Assembly: GCF_001293465.1 (NCBI RefSeq)
Contig: NZ_JSYZ01000018.1
Location: forward strand, 230,987 to 294,986
Reading direction: 5' to 3'
From: Pseudomonas asplenii
Lineage (GTDB): Bacteria; Pseudomonadota; Gammaproteobacteria; Pseudomonadales; Pseudomonadaceae
Length of the DNA stretch: 64,000 nucleotides
The notes beneath the pieces are model-generated. The model saw nothing but the letters and a program-made list of their open reading frames with translations. It was not told the origin of the DNA and did not search any database. Below are positions 18,648 through 28,039 of this stretch, in pieces. The first letter of the stretch is position 1, and every line of letters starts with the position of its first letter. The translations under genes were made by a program, and so were the position numbers.

Positions 18648-19837
18648 TGCATATCGCTCTGCTCGCGCCCCTGCCGCCGGAACAGAACGGCATCGCCGAC
18701 TATGCCGGCCACCTGAAGACGGCCCTGGAGAGCCAGGGCGTGCGCGTCAGCACACCGCTGGCCGGGCTGGGCAACGACCCGCAGCGGGCGGTCCGGGCGG
18801 TGGCCGACCACGACTGGCAGGGCATTGACCTGGTGCACGCGGAAATCGGTGGCGGCCGGCTCGCCGAGTTCAATGCCCTGAAGGCCTTGCGTGCACGCTT
18901 TGCGCGGTTGCCACTGACGGCCACCATCCACGACCCGGAACGCCTGGTCTGGCGGCGCGAACGCCTGCCCTGGCCGCTGTCACTGGCCAGCCGCCTGCCC
19001 TCGCCCCTGCCGCAGGTGGCCACGGTGCTGGCCGACCCGCTGTGCCTGCGCGAGGAACGGCAACTGGCCCGCAGCCTGACCCGGCTGATCACCCTGACCC
19101 GATCGGGCAGCCAATGCCTGCGCCAGCGCATGGGCCTGCGCGGCGAACAGATGGCGGTGATCCCCCACGGCAACCTGGCCATCGAACCCGCGCCGCTGCC
19201 ACCGCTGGAGCCGCTGAAATTGCTGTATTTCGGCTTCATCTACCGCGGCAAGGGCATCGAGGACCTGCTCGACGCCCTGGCGATCACCCTCACCCAGCAA
19301 CCCGAACTGCGCAGCAGGCTGCGCCTGACCCTGGCCGGCGGCAGCGAACCGGAAATGGCCTTCGGCCCGTCCGGCAGCTACCTCGATCAACTGCGCCAGC
19401 ACATCCGGCGCCTCGGCCTGCAGGACAGCATCGACTGGCAGCTCGACCTGCCGGCCGCGGACATCCCCCAGGTGATCCAGGCCCACCACGTGATGGTGCT
19501 GCCCTACCGCGAGTCGAGCAAGCTCAAGCTGCTCGGCCAACTGCGTGGCACCAGCGGCGCCTTGTCCTGGGCCGCCGCCTGCGGGCGCGGCGCGATCACC
19601 TCCGACGCCCGCTCGTTCGCCGAGGAAGTCGCCCAGGGCAACGGCGTGATCTTTCCCCAGGGCAACGTCACCGCCCTGGCGGCCGAGATCAGTCACCTGT
19701 GCGCCAGCCCGGAACTGGCGATCCGCTGGGCCGAACACGCCAGCATGATCGGCAACCAGCGGGTCTGGAGCCAGACTGCCAACCGTTTCCTGCAGGTGTT
19801 CGAGCAGGCCTGTCGAGGGCATGAAAATGTGGCGTAA
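18647..19837 (+). CDS. pslF: PslF-type glycosyltransferase (GT-B, family 4)
   Basis: A 396-residue cytosolic glycosyltransferase with GT-B fold. Its N-terminal nucleotide-independent domain begins MHIALLAPLPPEQNGIADYA. The C-terminal donor domain carries LLYFGFIYRGKGIEDLLDAL and the acidic region near VMVLPYRESSKLKLLGQLRG. It should add a sugar to the lipid-linked intermediate. ATG overlaps the pslE stop (TGATG), and the end overlaps the pslG start. Sugar specificity cannot be read from sequence; the name follows position and length. Confidence 0.85.
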   Translation: MHIALLAPLPPEQNGIADYAGHLKTALESQGVRVSTPLAGLGNDPQRAVRAVADHDWQGIDLVHAEIGGGRLAEFNALKALRARFARLPLTATIHDPERLVWRRERLPWPLSLASRLPSPLPQVATVLADPLCLREERQLARSLTRLITLTRSGSQCLRQRMGLRGEQMAVIPHGNLAIEPAPLPPLEPLKLLYFGFIYRGKGIEDLLDALAITLTQQPELRSRLRLTLAGGSEPEMAFGPSGSYLDQLRQHIRRLGLQDSIDWQLDLPAADIPQVIQAHHVMVLPYRESSKLKLLGQLRGTSGALSWAAACGRGAITSDARSFAEEVAQGNGVIFPQGNVTALAAEISHLCASPELAIRWAEHASMIGNQRVWSQTANRFLQVFEQACRGHENVA

Positions 19838-21161
19838 ACCGATTCTCTGGGTGCCGTTGCTGGTCGCTCTGGCCGGCGTCCTCAGCAGCCTGCAGTGGCG
19901 CGACACCGATGCCCAGTCCTCCTCCCAGGTGCTGCTCAAGGCGCCGCGGGCAATCGAGTGGAAGGACTTCCTCGGGGTCAATGTGCAGTTCCAGTATTTC
20001 GAGCCGGATATCTACCAGAAGCAGATGAGCCGGCTCGACGAGCTGGGCCTGAACTGGGTGCGCCTGACCATCCACTGGCCGATGATCGAGCCGCAGCAAG
20101 GGGTCTATGACATCGCCGCCCTCGATGCGGCGATGAAGCAGATGCAGGCGCACAACTACAATATCCTCGCCTACCTGGTGGGCTCGCCGGCCTTTGCCAG
20201 CAGCGCACCGGCCGGCGCCAGCAATACCGACCAGTACCCGCCCAGGGACTTCAACCTGTTCGCCGATCGCATGGCGACCCTGGCCGAACGCTATCCCCAG
20301 GTGAACACCTGGCAGGTGTGGAACGAGCCGAACATCATCTGGCTACCCAAGGAAGATCCCACCGCCTACTACCAACTGCTGACCACCACCGCCAGGGCGA
20401 TCCGCGCGAAGGTCCCGGGCAAGCCGGTGGCCACCGCCGGCCTGGCCTACTACAGCCAGATGCACAGCACCCCGGGGCTGATGCTCGACAACCTGGTCAG
20501 CCAGGGGCTGGCCAGCCAGAACCTCATCGCCGCCTACCACCCCTATTCCGAGCTGCCCGAGGGCGACAGCGCCACGGCCAGGGACTTCCTGACCAAGGGC
20601 AACAGCCTCAACAAGTCGCTGCACGGCGCCGGGGTATCGCAGGTATGGGCCACCGAATGGGGCTGGTCGAGCTATGCCGGGCCCAGGGAAATGCAGGCGC
20701 TGATCGGCATCTCCGGCCAGCAGGACTACACCCTGCGTCGCCTGGCCCTGATGAGCGCGATGGACTACCAGCGGATCTTCCTGTTCAACCTCAGCGACCT
20801 TGACGCCCGGGCCACCCCGCGGGATCAGTTCTACGGCCTGGTAGACCTCGACGGCGAACCCAAGCCGGTCTATACCGCGCTGAAGAACTTCCTCGAAGTG
20901 ACCGGCCCGAAACTGCAACCGGCCGACACGCCCAACCTGCGCAATGCCCCCGACGACCTGTTTAGCGTCACCTGGACCCGCAACGACGGAGCGCGCGTGT
21001 GGATGTTCTGGAGCGCCAGCGGCAGCAGCCTGCAGTTGCCCGGGGTCACCCAGGCAGCCCTGTACGATCCACTGGCCGGCAGCCGTACCGACCTGAGCGA
21101 CGGCCAGGCCGTCACCGTACCGCTGAAAACCAGCCTGCAACTGTTGGTGTGGTCGCCATGA
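19821..21161 (+). CDS. pslG: PslG: periplasmic glycoside hydrolase (GH39-like)
   Basis: A 446-residue secreted or membrane-anchored (beta/alpha)8 hydrolase. N-terminal hydrophobic segment about residues 8-24 (LWVPLLVALAGVLSSL). The two catalytic glutamates of clan A hydrolases are at about E169 in TWQVWNEPNI (acid/base) and E279 in VWATEWGWSSYAG (nucleophile), close to E165 and E276 reported for P. aeruginosa PslG. It trims Psl-like chains in the periplasm and can disperse biofilm matrix. ATG 19821 is followed by a second ATG two codons later (19827); either could initiate. It overlaps pslF by 17 bp and pslH by 4 bp. Confidence 0.92.
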   Translation: MKMWRKPILWVPLLVALAGVLSSLQWRDTDAQSSSQVLLKAPRAIEWKDFLGVNVQFQYFEPDIYQKQMSRLDELGLNWVRLTIHWPMIEPQQGVYDIAALDAAMKQMQAHNYNILAYLVGSPAFASSAPAGASNTDQYPPRDFNLFADRMATLAERYPQVNTWQVWNEPNIIWLPKEDPTAYYQLLTTTARAIRAKVPGKPVATAGLAYYSQMHSTPGLMLDNLVSQGLASQNLIAAYHPYSELPEGDSATARDFLTKGNSLNKSLHGAGVSQVWATEWGWSSYAGPREMQALIGISGQQDYTLRRLALMSAMDYQRIFLFNLSDLDARATPRDQFYGLVDLDGEPKPVYTALKNFLEVTGPKLQPADTPNLRNAPDDLFSVTWTRNDGARVWMFWSASGSSLQLPGVTQAALYDPLAGSRTDLSDGQAVTVPLKTSLQLLVWSP

Positions 21162-22378
21162 AGATACTCTGGACTCTGCCCTACCTGCCCTGGCCCACCA
21201 CCAGCGGCGGCAAGACCCGACAATTCCACCTGCTGCGCAGCCTGGCCGCCCGTGGGCACCGGATCACCCTGCTGGTGCAGTCCAAGAGCGCGCTCGACGA
21301 GGCCACCCGCCAAACCCTGCTGCCGCATCTGGAACGACTGATCGTGGTGCCGCGGCGGCCGCTGCGCAGCCTGCGCACACTGCTCACCGCGCTGCTCGCG
21401 CCCTACCCGATGCTGGCCGCCGTCAACGGCTCGGCGCCGCAGTTGCAGCAGCAGTTCCGCCAGTTGCTGGAGGAACACTGGGACGTGATCCAGATCGAGC
21501 ACAGCTACAGTTTCCAGCCGTTCGAGCAACCACTGATCGACAGCGGGCGCGACTTCATCCTCACCGAGCACAATGTCGAGTCGGCCCTCGGTGCGGCCAG
21601 CTACGACCGGCTGCCCGGCTGGCTGAAACCCTTCACCCTGTACGACCAGTGGCGCTACCGGCGCTGGGAGGCCCGGGTGTTCGGCCAGGCCACCGAGCTG
21701 GTCGCGGTGACCCACGCCGATGCCGATGTTCTGCACGGACAGACCGGCAAGCCGGTGGCCGTGGTGGTCAACGGCGTCGACACCGGCCATTACGCCGGCG
21801 TGACCCCTGACCTTGCGGCCCAGCGCCTGCTGTTCATCGGCAACTACGAATACAGCCCGAACCTGGATGCGGTGGAGTGGGCCCTGGAGGAAATCCTCCC
21901 GGCACTCTGGAAGCTCAATCCGCAGGTACGCTTCGCCATTGCCGGCTACGGCCTGCCGGACGCCTGGCGCCAGCGCTGGAGCGACCCACGCATCGAGTGG
22001 CAGGGCTTCGTGCCCGACCTGCGCACCCTGCAAAGCCGCGCCTCGGTGTTCTTCGCCCCGTTGCGCCAGGGTGGCGGCTCCAAGCTCAAGGTGCTGGAAG
22101 CCATGGCCGCCGGCCTGCCGGTGGTCACCACCGACCAGGGCAGCTCGGGCCTGAAGGTCGAGAACGGCCGCCACTACCTGGGCAGCGAGGACCCGCAAGT
22201 GCTGGCCCGGATACTCGCCGACGCCCTGGCCGACCCGGCGCGCCTGCAACAGATCGCCGACGCCGGCCGGGCCTACGTCAGGGCCGAACACGACTGGGCC
22301 GTGGCCGCCGCACAGCTCGAAGCGGTCTACACCCGACTCCCACAGCTCAAGAAAGAAGAAGTGTCCGTATGCGCATAG
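21158..22378 (+). CDS. pslH: PslH-type glycosyltransferase (GT-B, family 4)
   Basis: A 406-residue GT-B enzyme starting MKILWTLPYLPWPTTSGGKT. The acceptor domain has LTEHNVESAL; the donor domain has RLLFIGNYEYSPNLDAVEWA and the conserved FFAPLRQGGGSKLKVLEAMA with its Glu (about residue 307-327). It adds a sugar, probably mannose, on the cytosolic face. Start ATG overlaps the pslG stop (ATGA). It overlaps pslI by 10 bp. Specificity is inferred only from synteny with the P. aeruginosa operon. Confidence 0.87.
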   Translation: MKILWTLPYLPWPTTSGGKTRQFHLLRSLAARGHRITLLVQSKSALDEATRQTLLPHLERLIVVPRRPLRSLRTLLTALLAPYPMLAAVNGSAPQLQQQFRQLLEEHWDVIQIEHSYSFQPFEQPLIDSGRDFILTEHNVESALGAASYDRLPGWLKPFTLYDQWRYRRWEARVFGQATELVAVTHADADVLHGQTGKPVAVVVNGVDTGHYAGVTPDLAAQRLLFIGNYEYSPNLDAVEWALEEILPALWKLNPQVRFAIAGYGLPDAWRQRWSDPRIEWQGFVPDLRTLQSRASVFFAPLRQGGGSKLKVLEAMAAGLPVVTTDQGSSGLKVENGRHYLGSEDPQVLARILADALADPARLQQIADAGRAYVRAEHDWAVAAAQLEAVYTRLPQLKKEEVSVCA

Positions 22379-23469
22379 GCCTGGATTACCGCCCGACGGC
22401 GGGCTACACCCAAACCGGCATCGGCCGTCAGAACCTGGCACTGGAAGAGGCCCTGCGGGCCAACCCCGCGGTGCAACTGCAACTGTTCGGTGTGGCGCCC
22501 TATGATCATCCGTTGCGCCGCCGCGTTCATTGCCCACGCTGGGAGGCGCCGCTGCAGGGCATTCACCGGCTGCCCCTGCGCCTGAAGTTCGAAGCCGGCT
22601 TCCTCCCCGGTGCCCTGCGCGAGGCCGGGGTGGAAGTCTATATCTGCAACTTCAACATGGGCCTGCCCCTGGGCCGCAAGCCGGCCGGCATGCGCTATGT
22701 GCTGCAACTGCACGACCTGTTCCAGCTGACGCTGCAGAACAGCCACGGCTCGCAGATCAAGAGACGGATCTATCGCGCCACCGACCGGCTGTCGATCGGT
22801 CACTCGGTGAAGGTCGCCGACCGGATCTGGACACCCTCGCAGTACACCGCCGACGAACTGGTCAAACTGTTCCCGCAGGCCCGCGACAAGGTCCGGGTCC
22901 TGCCCAACCTGGTCGATGGTTTCAGCGGCGAGCCGGCCGACATCACCGACCTGCAGTTGCCGGAGCGCTACTGGCTGGCAGTCGGGACCCGCGAGCCGCG
23001 CAAGAACATCCCCTGGTTCGTCAGTGCCTGGCAGACCGCCCGCCAGCAATCGGACCAGGTCCCGGAACTGGTGCTGATCGGCGACCCCGAGCACCTGCCC
23101 TCGCCGCTGCGGCACCTGCCGGGGCTGCACTACCTCAGCGGTATCAGCGATGCCCAGTTGCACGCGGTGTACCGCCAGGCCCAGCGGTTGTGGCAACCCT
23201 CCTACGCCGAAGGGTTCGGCCTGCCGGTGGTCGAGGCGCTGAGCGTCGGCACGCCGGTCGCGGTCGCCAGCGGTTCGTCGCTGGATGAAATCACCCCGCC
23301 GCACAGCCCGCGCTTCTCGCCCACCGACAGTCCGGCACTGACCGCCCTGATGCTGAGCCTGGCCGAGGCCCCGGCCGAAGATTCCGGCGCCTTGCGCGAG
23401 TGGGCCGCCCGTTACGCCACGGCCGCCTACCGGGAACGCTTCAACCAATTGCTCGGGGAGCTGCAATAA
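22369..23469 (+). CDS. pslI: PslI-type glycosyltransferase (GT-B, family 4)
   Basis: A 366-residue GT-B enzyme starting MRIGLDYRPTAGYTQTGIGR, the form typical of mannosyl/rhamnosyltransferases. Donor-site signatures are YWLAVGTREPRKNIPWFVSA and LWQPSYAEGFGLPVVEALSV (EX7E-like, about residues 280-290). The start is inside the end of pslH, and its TAA overlaps the pslJ ATG by one base. It is part of the repeat-unit assembly set; its donor and linkage are not known. Confidence 0.87.
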   Translation: MRIGLDYRPTAGYTQTGIGRQNLALEEALRANPAVQLQLFGVAPYDHPLRRRVHCPRWEAPLQGIHRLPLRLKFEAGFLPGALREAGVEVYICNFNMGLPLGRKPAGMRYVLQLHDLFQLTLQNSHGSQIKRRIYRATDRLSIGHSVKVADRIWTPSQYTADELVKLFPQARDKVRVLPNLVDGFSGEPADITDLQLPERYWLAVGTREPRKNIPWFVSAWQTARQQSDQVPELVLIGDPEHLPSPLRHLPGLHYLSGISDAQLHAVYRQAQRLWQPSYAEGFGLPVVEALSVGTPVAVASGSSLDEITPPHSPRFSPTDSPALTALMLSLAEAPAEDSGALREWAARYATAAYRERFNQLLGELQ

Positions 23470-24857
23470 TGCCGATCGCGATGCCCATAGCACTGCTGTT
23501 CAGCCTGGTCTTCGGTGTGCTGGTCTGGCTGCTGCCGGCCTTCAAGGTGCTGATAGTGCTGGTCGGTATCGCCGGGATCGTGACGATCATCCGCCACCCG
23601 CTGTGGGGCCTGTTGCTGTTCAGCGTACTCGCCACCTTCCTGCCCTACTCGACGGTGCAGATCGGCATCCGCACCACGGTGTCCGAGGCGCTGATCCTGC
23701 TGGTCTGGGGCAGTGTGCTGGTGCAGGCCATGTTCAACAACCTGCCGGACAAGCCGCCGTTGCTGCGTACCGAGCGTCTGCTGGTGGCGTTGATGCTGTT
23801 CAGCGCCTTTCCCTTCGTCGTCGGCCAACTGACGGTGAACGCCGAGGGCAACGGCCCGGTGAACTGGATCCGCTGGTTGCTCAACCTCTCGGTGCTGTTC
23901 CTGGTGCCACGCCTGCTGAATACGCCGAAGGCCCGCGAACAGGTGGTGACCGGCCTGCTGCTGGGCACCCTGATGATGCTCTTGCTGTCGATCCCGGTGT
24001 TCCTCAAGAACGGTACCGCCACCAGCATGACGCCGATCCTGGAAAGGCTCGGTTATGGCGGTATCGCGGTGCTGGGCGACAGCCTCAGCGCGATGTCCAA
24101 TCGCATGGGCTCGCCATGGATGCACCCCAACGTCACGGGCGGCGCCATGGCCCTGCTGCTGCCACTGGCCTTCTGCTTCGGCCTGACCCGGCAGGGCTGG
24201 CCACGGGCGCTGGGCTTCGCCGTCGCCGGCCTGGGCGCGGTGGCCCTGCTGCTGAGCGGCTCGCGCGGCGCGCTGCTGAGCCTGATCGTGGTGCTGATCT
24301 GGCTGGCGCGCAAGCGCGTGCCCTACACCGGTCGCCTGCTGATGGGCGGCGTGGCCTTCGGCGCCCTCCTGCTGATGTTCTATCCGCCGCTGCAGGATCG
24401 CCTGCTGACCCTCTTCTCCACCAACGATGCCAGTACCAGCGTGCGCTTCGACGAGTACGCGCACTTCCCGCAGGCCATGGCAATGTTCCCCTTCGGTATC
24501 GGCTTCAAGACCGAGCCCCCAGTGCCCGGTACCGGCCTCTGGGGGATATCCAACCTGTGGCTGAACTTCATCTACAAGCTCGGCATTCCCGGCATGCTGC
24601 TGTTCGTCACGGTCATCTGGAGCTGGTGGCGGGAAACCCGCCCCCACCAGGAGACCATCCGCCTGACCGCGGACAATGCCCTCTGGCTCGGTAGCACCGC
24701 CGGCCTGGTGGCCGCGCTGCTCAGTGGTATCTTCGACCACTATTTCAGCTTCACCCAGGTACTGATCGCCCTGTTCTGGCTGCTGCTGGGCCTGAACCTG
24801 CACGAAGCCCGACGCCTCAAGCCCAAGGCCTCGAGCCTTTCTGGAGCCCACCCATGA
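23469..24857 (+). CDS. pslJ: PslJ: O-antigen ligase/polymerase-like membrane protein
   Basis: A 462-residue polytopic membrane protein with about 11-12 hydrophobic helices. The Wzy/WaaL-like periplasmic loop lies in about residues 300-375 (FSTNDASTSVRFDEYAHFPQ, AMFPFGIGFK). It has a conserved RxGxx-N region (NRMGSPWMHPNVTGGAMALL). In psl clusters it is the probable polymerase of undecaprenyl-linked repeat units. It overlaps pslI by one base and the acyltransferase gene by four (ATGA). Confidence 0.87.
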   Translation: MPIAMPIALLFSLVFGVLVWLLPAFKVLIVLVGIAGIVTIIRHPLWGLLLFSVLATFLPYSTVQIGIRTTVSEALILLVWGSVLVQAMFNNLPDKPPLLRTERLLVALMLFSAFPFVVGQLTVNAEGNGPVNWIRWLLNLSVLFLVPRLLNTPKAREQVVTGLLLGTLMMLLLSIPVFLKNGTATSMTPILERLGYGGIAVLGDSLSAMSNRMGSPWMHPNVTGGAMALLLPLAFCFGLTRQGWPRALGFAVAGLGAVALLLSGSRGALLSLIVVLIWLARKRVPYTGRLLMGGVAFGALLLMFYPPLQDRLLTLFSTNDASTSVRFDEYAHFPQAMAMFPFGIGFKTEPPVPGTGLWGISNLWLNFIYKLGIPGMLLFVTVIWSWWRETRPHQETIRLTADNALWLGSTAGLVAALLSGIFDHYFSFTQVLIALFWLLLGLNLHEARRLKPKASSLSGAHP

Positions 24858-25675
24858 AACACCGTATGTTGCACTCGCAGAACCTGCGAGAGGCCCTGCC
24901 CGAATACGCAGAGAAGATGGCCGTCAGCCTGGAGGAACTGCAAGCCGCCTATGACTGGATGCTGGAAAACGATGTCTGCTTCGAACAACCGCTCAAGGGC
25001 AACGTGCTGTGCTTCATCAGCTACCTGAACATCGAACCACGTATCGAAAACCCGCTGGCCCGGCGTTTCTATGCCCTGCTGGGGCGCGAGATCAAGGGCG
25101 CGCTGATCCCGCTCTACGGCATCAACTGGCCGACCCTGCGCGACCGCATGCTGCGCTGGTGGGAACTGGCCTACAACATCCTCATCTGCAAGATCCCCAG
25201 TCACACCCTGCGCCTGCTCTGGCTGCGTCTGGGCGGGGCGAAAATCGGCAAGGGCTCGACGGTCTGGCGCAACACCGAGGTGCTGGGTGTCGACAGCCTG
25301 CGCATCGGCAACGACAGCACGGTCGGCTGGCACTGCCAGCTGGATGCCCGCGGCGGACTGATCATCGGCGACCACGTGACCATTGCTTCCCACGTACTGA
25401 TCATCGCCGGCGGGCATGATGTCCACGCGCCGGAATTCTGGGCGGTCGGTGGGCCGGTGTATATCCGCGACTATGCCTGGATCGCCAGCCGTGCGCTGCT
25501 GTCCTTCGGTGCCGACATCGGCGAGGGCGCGGTGGTCGGTGGCCAGTGCGTGGTGTCCAAGCCGATTCCGGCCTACGCCATCGTCGGCGGCCCGGATGCG
25601 GCGATCAAGGGCGAACGTTGCCGTGGCCTCAACTACAAGGTGGGCGGCAAAGGCCTGTTCACTTTGTTCCACTGA
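24854..25675 (+). CDS. Hexapeptide-repeat (left-handed beta-helix) O-acyltransferase in psl operon
   Basis: A 273-residue protein. The first 120 residues are helical and not recognised (ENDVCFEQPLKGNVLCFISY). The C-terminal half has isoleucine-rich hexapeptide repeats of a left-handed beta helix (KIGKGSTVWRNTEVLGVDSL, RIGNDSTVGWHCQL, LIIGDHVTIASHVLIIAGGH) with a catalytic-type His in GGHDVH and the WIASRALLSFG and VGGQCVVSK strands. It resembles colanic-acid WcaF-like transferases and would acetylate a sugar. P. aeruginosa has at this end of its operon an integral-membrane acyltransferase (PslL) instead. It overlaps pslJ by 4 bp, so it belongs to the operon. Substrate unknown. Confidence 0.85.
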   Translation: MKHRMLHSQNLREALPEYAEKMAVSLEELQAAYDWMLENDVCFEQPLKGNVLCFISYLNIEPRIENPLARRFYALLGREIKGALIPLYGINWPTLRDRMLRWWELAYNILICKIPSHTLRLLWLRLGGAKIGKGSTVWRNTEVLGVDSLRIGNDSTVGWHCQLDARGGLIIGDHVTIASHVLIIAGGHDVHAPEFWAVGGPVYIRDYAWIASRALLSFGADIGEGAVVGGQCVVSKPIPAYAIVGGPDAAIKGERCRGLNYKVGGKGLFTLFH

Positions 25676-25684
25676 GCCACGCCG

Positions 25685-27109
25685 ATGTTCGGATCGACCC
25701 TCTGGCTGACCCTGGCGACCCTCACCGGCCTGGCCGCCGGTTTCGCCCGCGAGTGGCTGCTGGTGGCCGCCTGGGGCGCCAGTGGGCGCAGCGACAGTTT
25801 CCTCGTCGCGCTGTTTCTGCCGGAAGCCCTGCGCATGGCGCTGGCCGCCGGCCTGCTCAGCGCGGCGGCACTGCCGCTGTACCAGCAACGCTCGGTTGGC
25901 GACCAGGCCAACTGGCTCGGGGCGCTGGCGCCACGCCTGCTGCTGGGCGGCGTGCTGGTGGGCGGCGTACTCAGCATCGGCGCGCCGCTGTGGGTCCGAC
26001 TGATCGGCCCCGGCCTCGACAGCCAGGGCTATCAACTGGCCAGCGGCAGCCTGCACTGGCTGGCCTGGTGCGCGCCGGGCTTCATCCTCCATGGGCTGTT
26101 CTGCGTGCCCTTGCAGGCGCGTTCGCGCTTCGTCCTGGCCGGGCTCGGCTCGCTGCTGTTCAACCTGCCGCCGGTGCTGTACCTGGCCATTCTGCGCCAT
26201 GCGGCGACGCCGACCGGCCTGGCCGGCGCCTGCGTGCTGGGCAGCCTGCTGATGCCGACGGTGCTGCTGCCGTCGTTGTTGCGCAGCGGCTGGAAACCCT
26301 GGCAGGCGGCACACGCCCCCGGTGCCGGCCGCGAGTTGCTCAAGCAGATCGGCCCGCTGCTGAGCAGCAACCTGGCGAGCCAGGGCCTGGCCCTGCTGGA
26401 ACGGATGGTCGCCTCGCTGCTGGGTGAAGGCGCGGTCACCTGGATCAACCTGGCGCGCAAGCTGATCAACCTGCCGCTGATCGCCCTGATGAGCCTGAAC
26501 CAGGTACTGCTCGGACTGATGAGCGGCAGCGCCGGCAGCGAGCGTCTGTCGTTGCTGCGCAAGGGCCTGGCCAGTGCCACCCTGCTGACCCTGCCGGCCG
26601 TGGCCGGGTTGATCGGCGCCGCCGCCGCGCTGGTCAGCCTGCTGCTGCCCAACCAGGCCGCCGACAGCCCGCTGCCGGAACTGCTGGCGTGGTTCGCCGT
26701 ACCGCTGATGTTCGGCGCCTGGAACGCCCTGCTCGCCCGCTACGCCTACGCTGCCGGCGATACGCGCATGCCGCTCAACTGCGAACTGGCCGGCAGCCTG
26801 CTCAACGCCCTGCTGCTGGCAGTGCTGCCGTATGTCTTCGGTCTGGTCGGAGTCGCCCTGGCGGCCGTCTGCGGCGTGATCCTCACCGGCCTGCTGCTGA
26901 TGCGCCGCCAGCAACTGCTGGCCGAAGTGCCCTGGCGCAGCCACTGGCTGCTGGGGCTCGGCGTGATGATCAGCGCCGCCCTGGTGCTGCACCCGCTCTC
27001 GGGGACCTGGCTGCAACTGGGCCTGAGCACCCTCTACAGCCTGGCGCTGCTGATCGCCCTGGCCTGCTGGTTGCGTCCCTGGCGGCCGGCGGCAATTCCT
27101 GGAGGCTGA
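25685..27109 (+). CDS. pslK: PslK: MurJ/MviN-like lipid flippase (MOP superfamily)
   Basis: A 474-residue membrane protein with about 13-14 predicted helices. The N-terminal half has GFAREWLLVAAWGASGRSDS and ALFLPEALRMALAAGLLSAA, characteristic of MurJ-like flippases; later helices include NLASQGLALLERMVASLLGE and GAWNALLARYAYAAGDTRMP. It would flip the lipid-linked Psl repeat unit to the periplasm. MurJ itself is encoded elsewhere in a pseudomonad, so this copy is dedicated to the exopolysaccharide. It starts 9 bp after the acyltransferase and ends 3 bp before the GT2 gene. Confidence 0.87.
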   Translation: MFGSTLWLTLATLTGLAAGFAREWLLVAAWGASGRSDSFLVALFLPEALRMALAAGLLSAAALPLYQQRSVGDQANWLGALAPRLLLGGVLVGGVLSIGAPLWVRLIGPGLDSQGYQLASGSLHWLAWCAPGFILHGLFCVPLQARSRFVLAGLGSLLFNLPPVLYLAILRHAATPTGLAGACVLGSLLMPTVLLPSLLRSGWKPWQAAHAPGAGRELLKQIGPLLSSNLASQGLALLERMVASLLGEGAVTWINLARKLINLPLIALMSLNQVLLGLMSGSAGSERLSLLRKGLASATLLTLPAVAGLIGAAAALVSLLLPNQAADSPLPELLAWFAVPLMFGAWNALLARYAYAAGDTRMPLNCELAGSLLNALLLAVLPYVFGLVGVALAAVCGVILTGLLLMRRQQLLAEVPWRSHWLLGLGVMISAALVLHPLSGTWLQLGLSTLYSLALLIALACWLRPWRPAAIPGG

Positions 27110-27112
27110 ACC

Positions 27113-28039
27113 ATGTCGACTCTCAAAGTGGCCTGTGTGATCCCGACCTATAACGGCCGTCGGGACCTGGAACGCCTGCTCGACTCCCTCGACCGCCAGA
27201 CGGCGGTGTTCGATACCCTGATCGTGGACTCCAGCTCCAGCGACGGCACCTTCGAGCTGGCCGAGTCCCGCTGCCCCAATGTCCTGCGCATCGACAGCAG
27301 GGACTTCAACCACGGCGGCACCCGGCAGATGATGGTCGAGCGCCACCCGGAGTACGACGTCTACGTGTTCATGACCCAGGATGCCTACCTGGAAAATCCC
27401 GAGGCACTGGCCAACATCGCCTGGCCGTTCACCGACGAACGCATCGGTGCGGTCTGCGGCCGGCAACTGGCACACTTGGACGCCAGCCCGCTGGCCGAGC
27501 ACGCGCGGCTGTTCAACTACCCGCCCACCTCCCAGGTCAAGAGCCTGGAGGACGCGCCACGCCTGGGCATCAAGACCGCGTTCGCTTCCAACTCCTTCTG
27601 TGCCTACCGGCGCCAGGCACTGGTGCAGGTCGGCGGTTTCCCACAGCACGTGATTCTGTCCGAAGACATGTACGTAGCCGCGAAGATGCTGCTGGCCGGC
27701 TGGAAAGTCGCCTACGAGGGCAGCGCCTGCTGCCGGCATTCGCACAACTACACCCTCTGGGAAGAGTTTCGCCGCTACTTCGATATCGGCGTGTTCCATG
27801 CCCGCGAACCGTGGATTCGCCAGGCATTCGGCGGCGCGGGCGGCGAAGGCTTGCGCTATGTGCTGTCCGAGCTGAAATTCCTCGGCCCCAGGCGCCTGGC
27901 GGCCTGGCCTGGCTCGCTGCTGCGCAATGCGGTGAAGCTGTTCGCCTACAAACTCAGCCAGCAGGAGCGCTACCTGCCCAAGGGCCTGAAGAAAAGCCTG
28001 GGCATGTACAAGCGCTACTGGGACGGCCCCTATGCCTGA
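27113..28039 (+). CDS. pslC: Family 2 glycosyltransferase, probable relocated PslC
   Basis: A 308-residue GT-A protein starting MSTLKVACVIPTYNGRRDLE. It contains TLIVDSSSSDGTFEL, the sugar-nucleotide motif in RIDSRDFNHGGTRQ, and the DxD region read as YVFMTQDAYLENPEA; further on is ILSEDMYVAAKML (ED, catalytic base). This layout is that of rhamnosyltransferase-like GT2 enzymes such as PslC. It lies last in the cluster, preceded by CTGGAGGCTGA, whereas in P. aeruginosa pslC lies between pslB and pslD. The assignment is by family and cluster content, not by position; another GT2 role is possible. Confidence 0.72.
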   Translation: MSTLKVACVIPTYNGRRDLERLLDSLDRQTAVFDTLIVDSSSSDGTFELAESRCPNVLRIDSRDFNHGGTRQMMVERHPEYDVYVFMTQDAYLENPEALANIAWPFTDERIGAVCGRQLAHLDASPLAEHARLFNYPPTSQVKSLEDAPRLGIKTAFASNSFCAYRRQALVQVGGFPQHVILSEDMYVAAKMLLAGWKVAYEGSACCRHSHNYTLWEEFRRYFDIGVFHAREPWIRQAFGGAGGEGLRYVLSELKFLGPRRLAAWPGSLLRNAVKLFAYKLSQQERYLPKGLKKSLGMYKRYWDGPYA

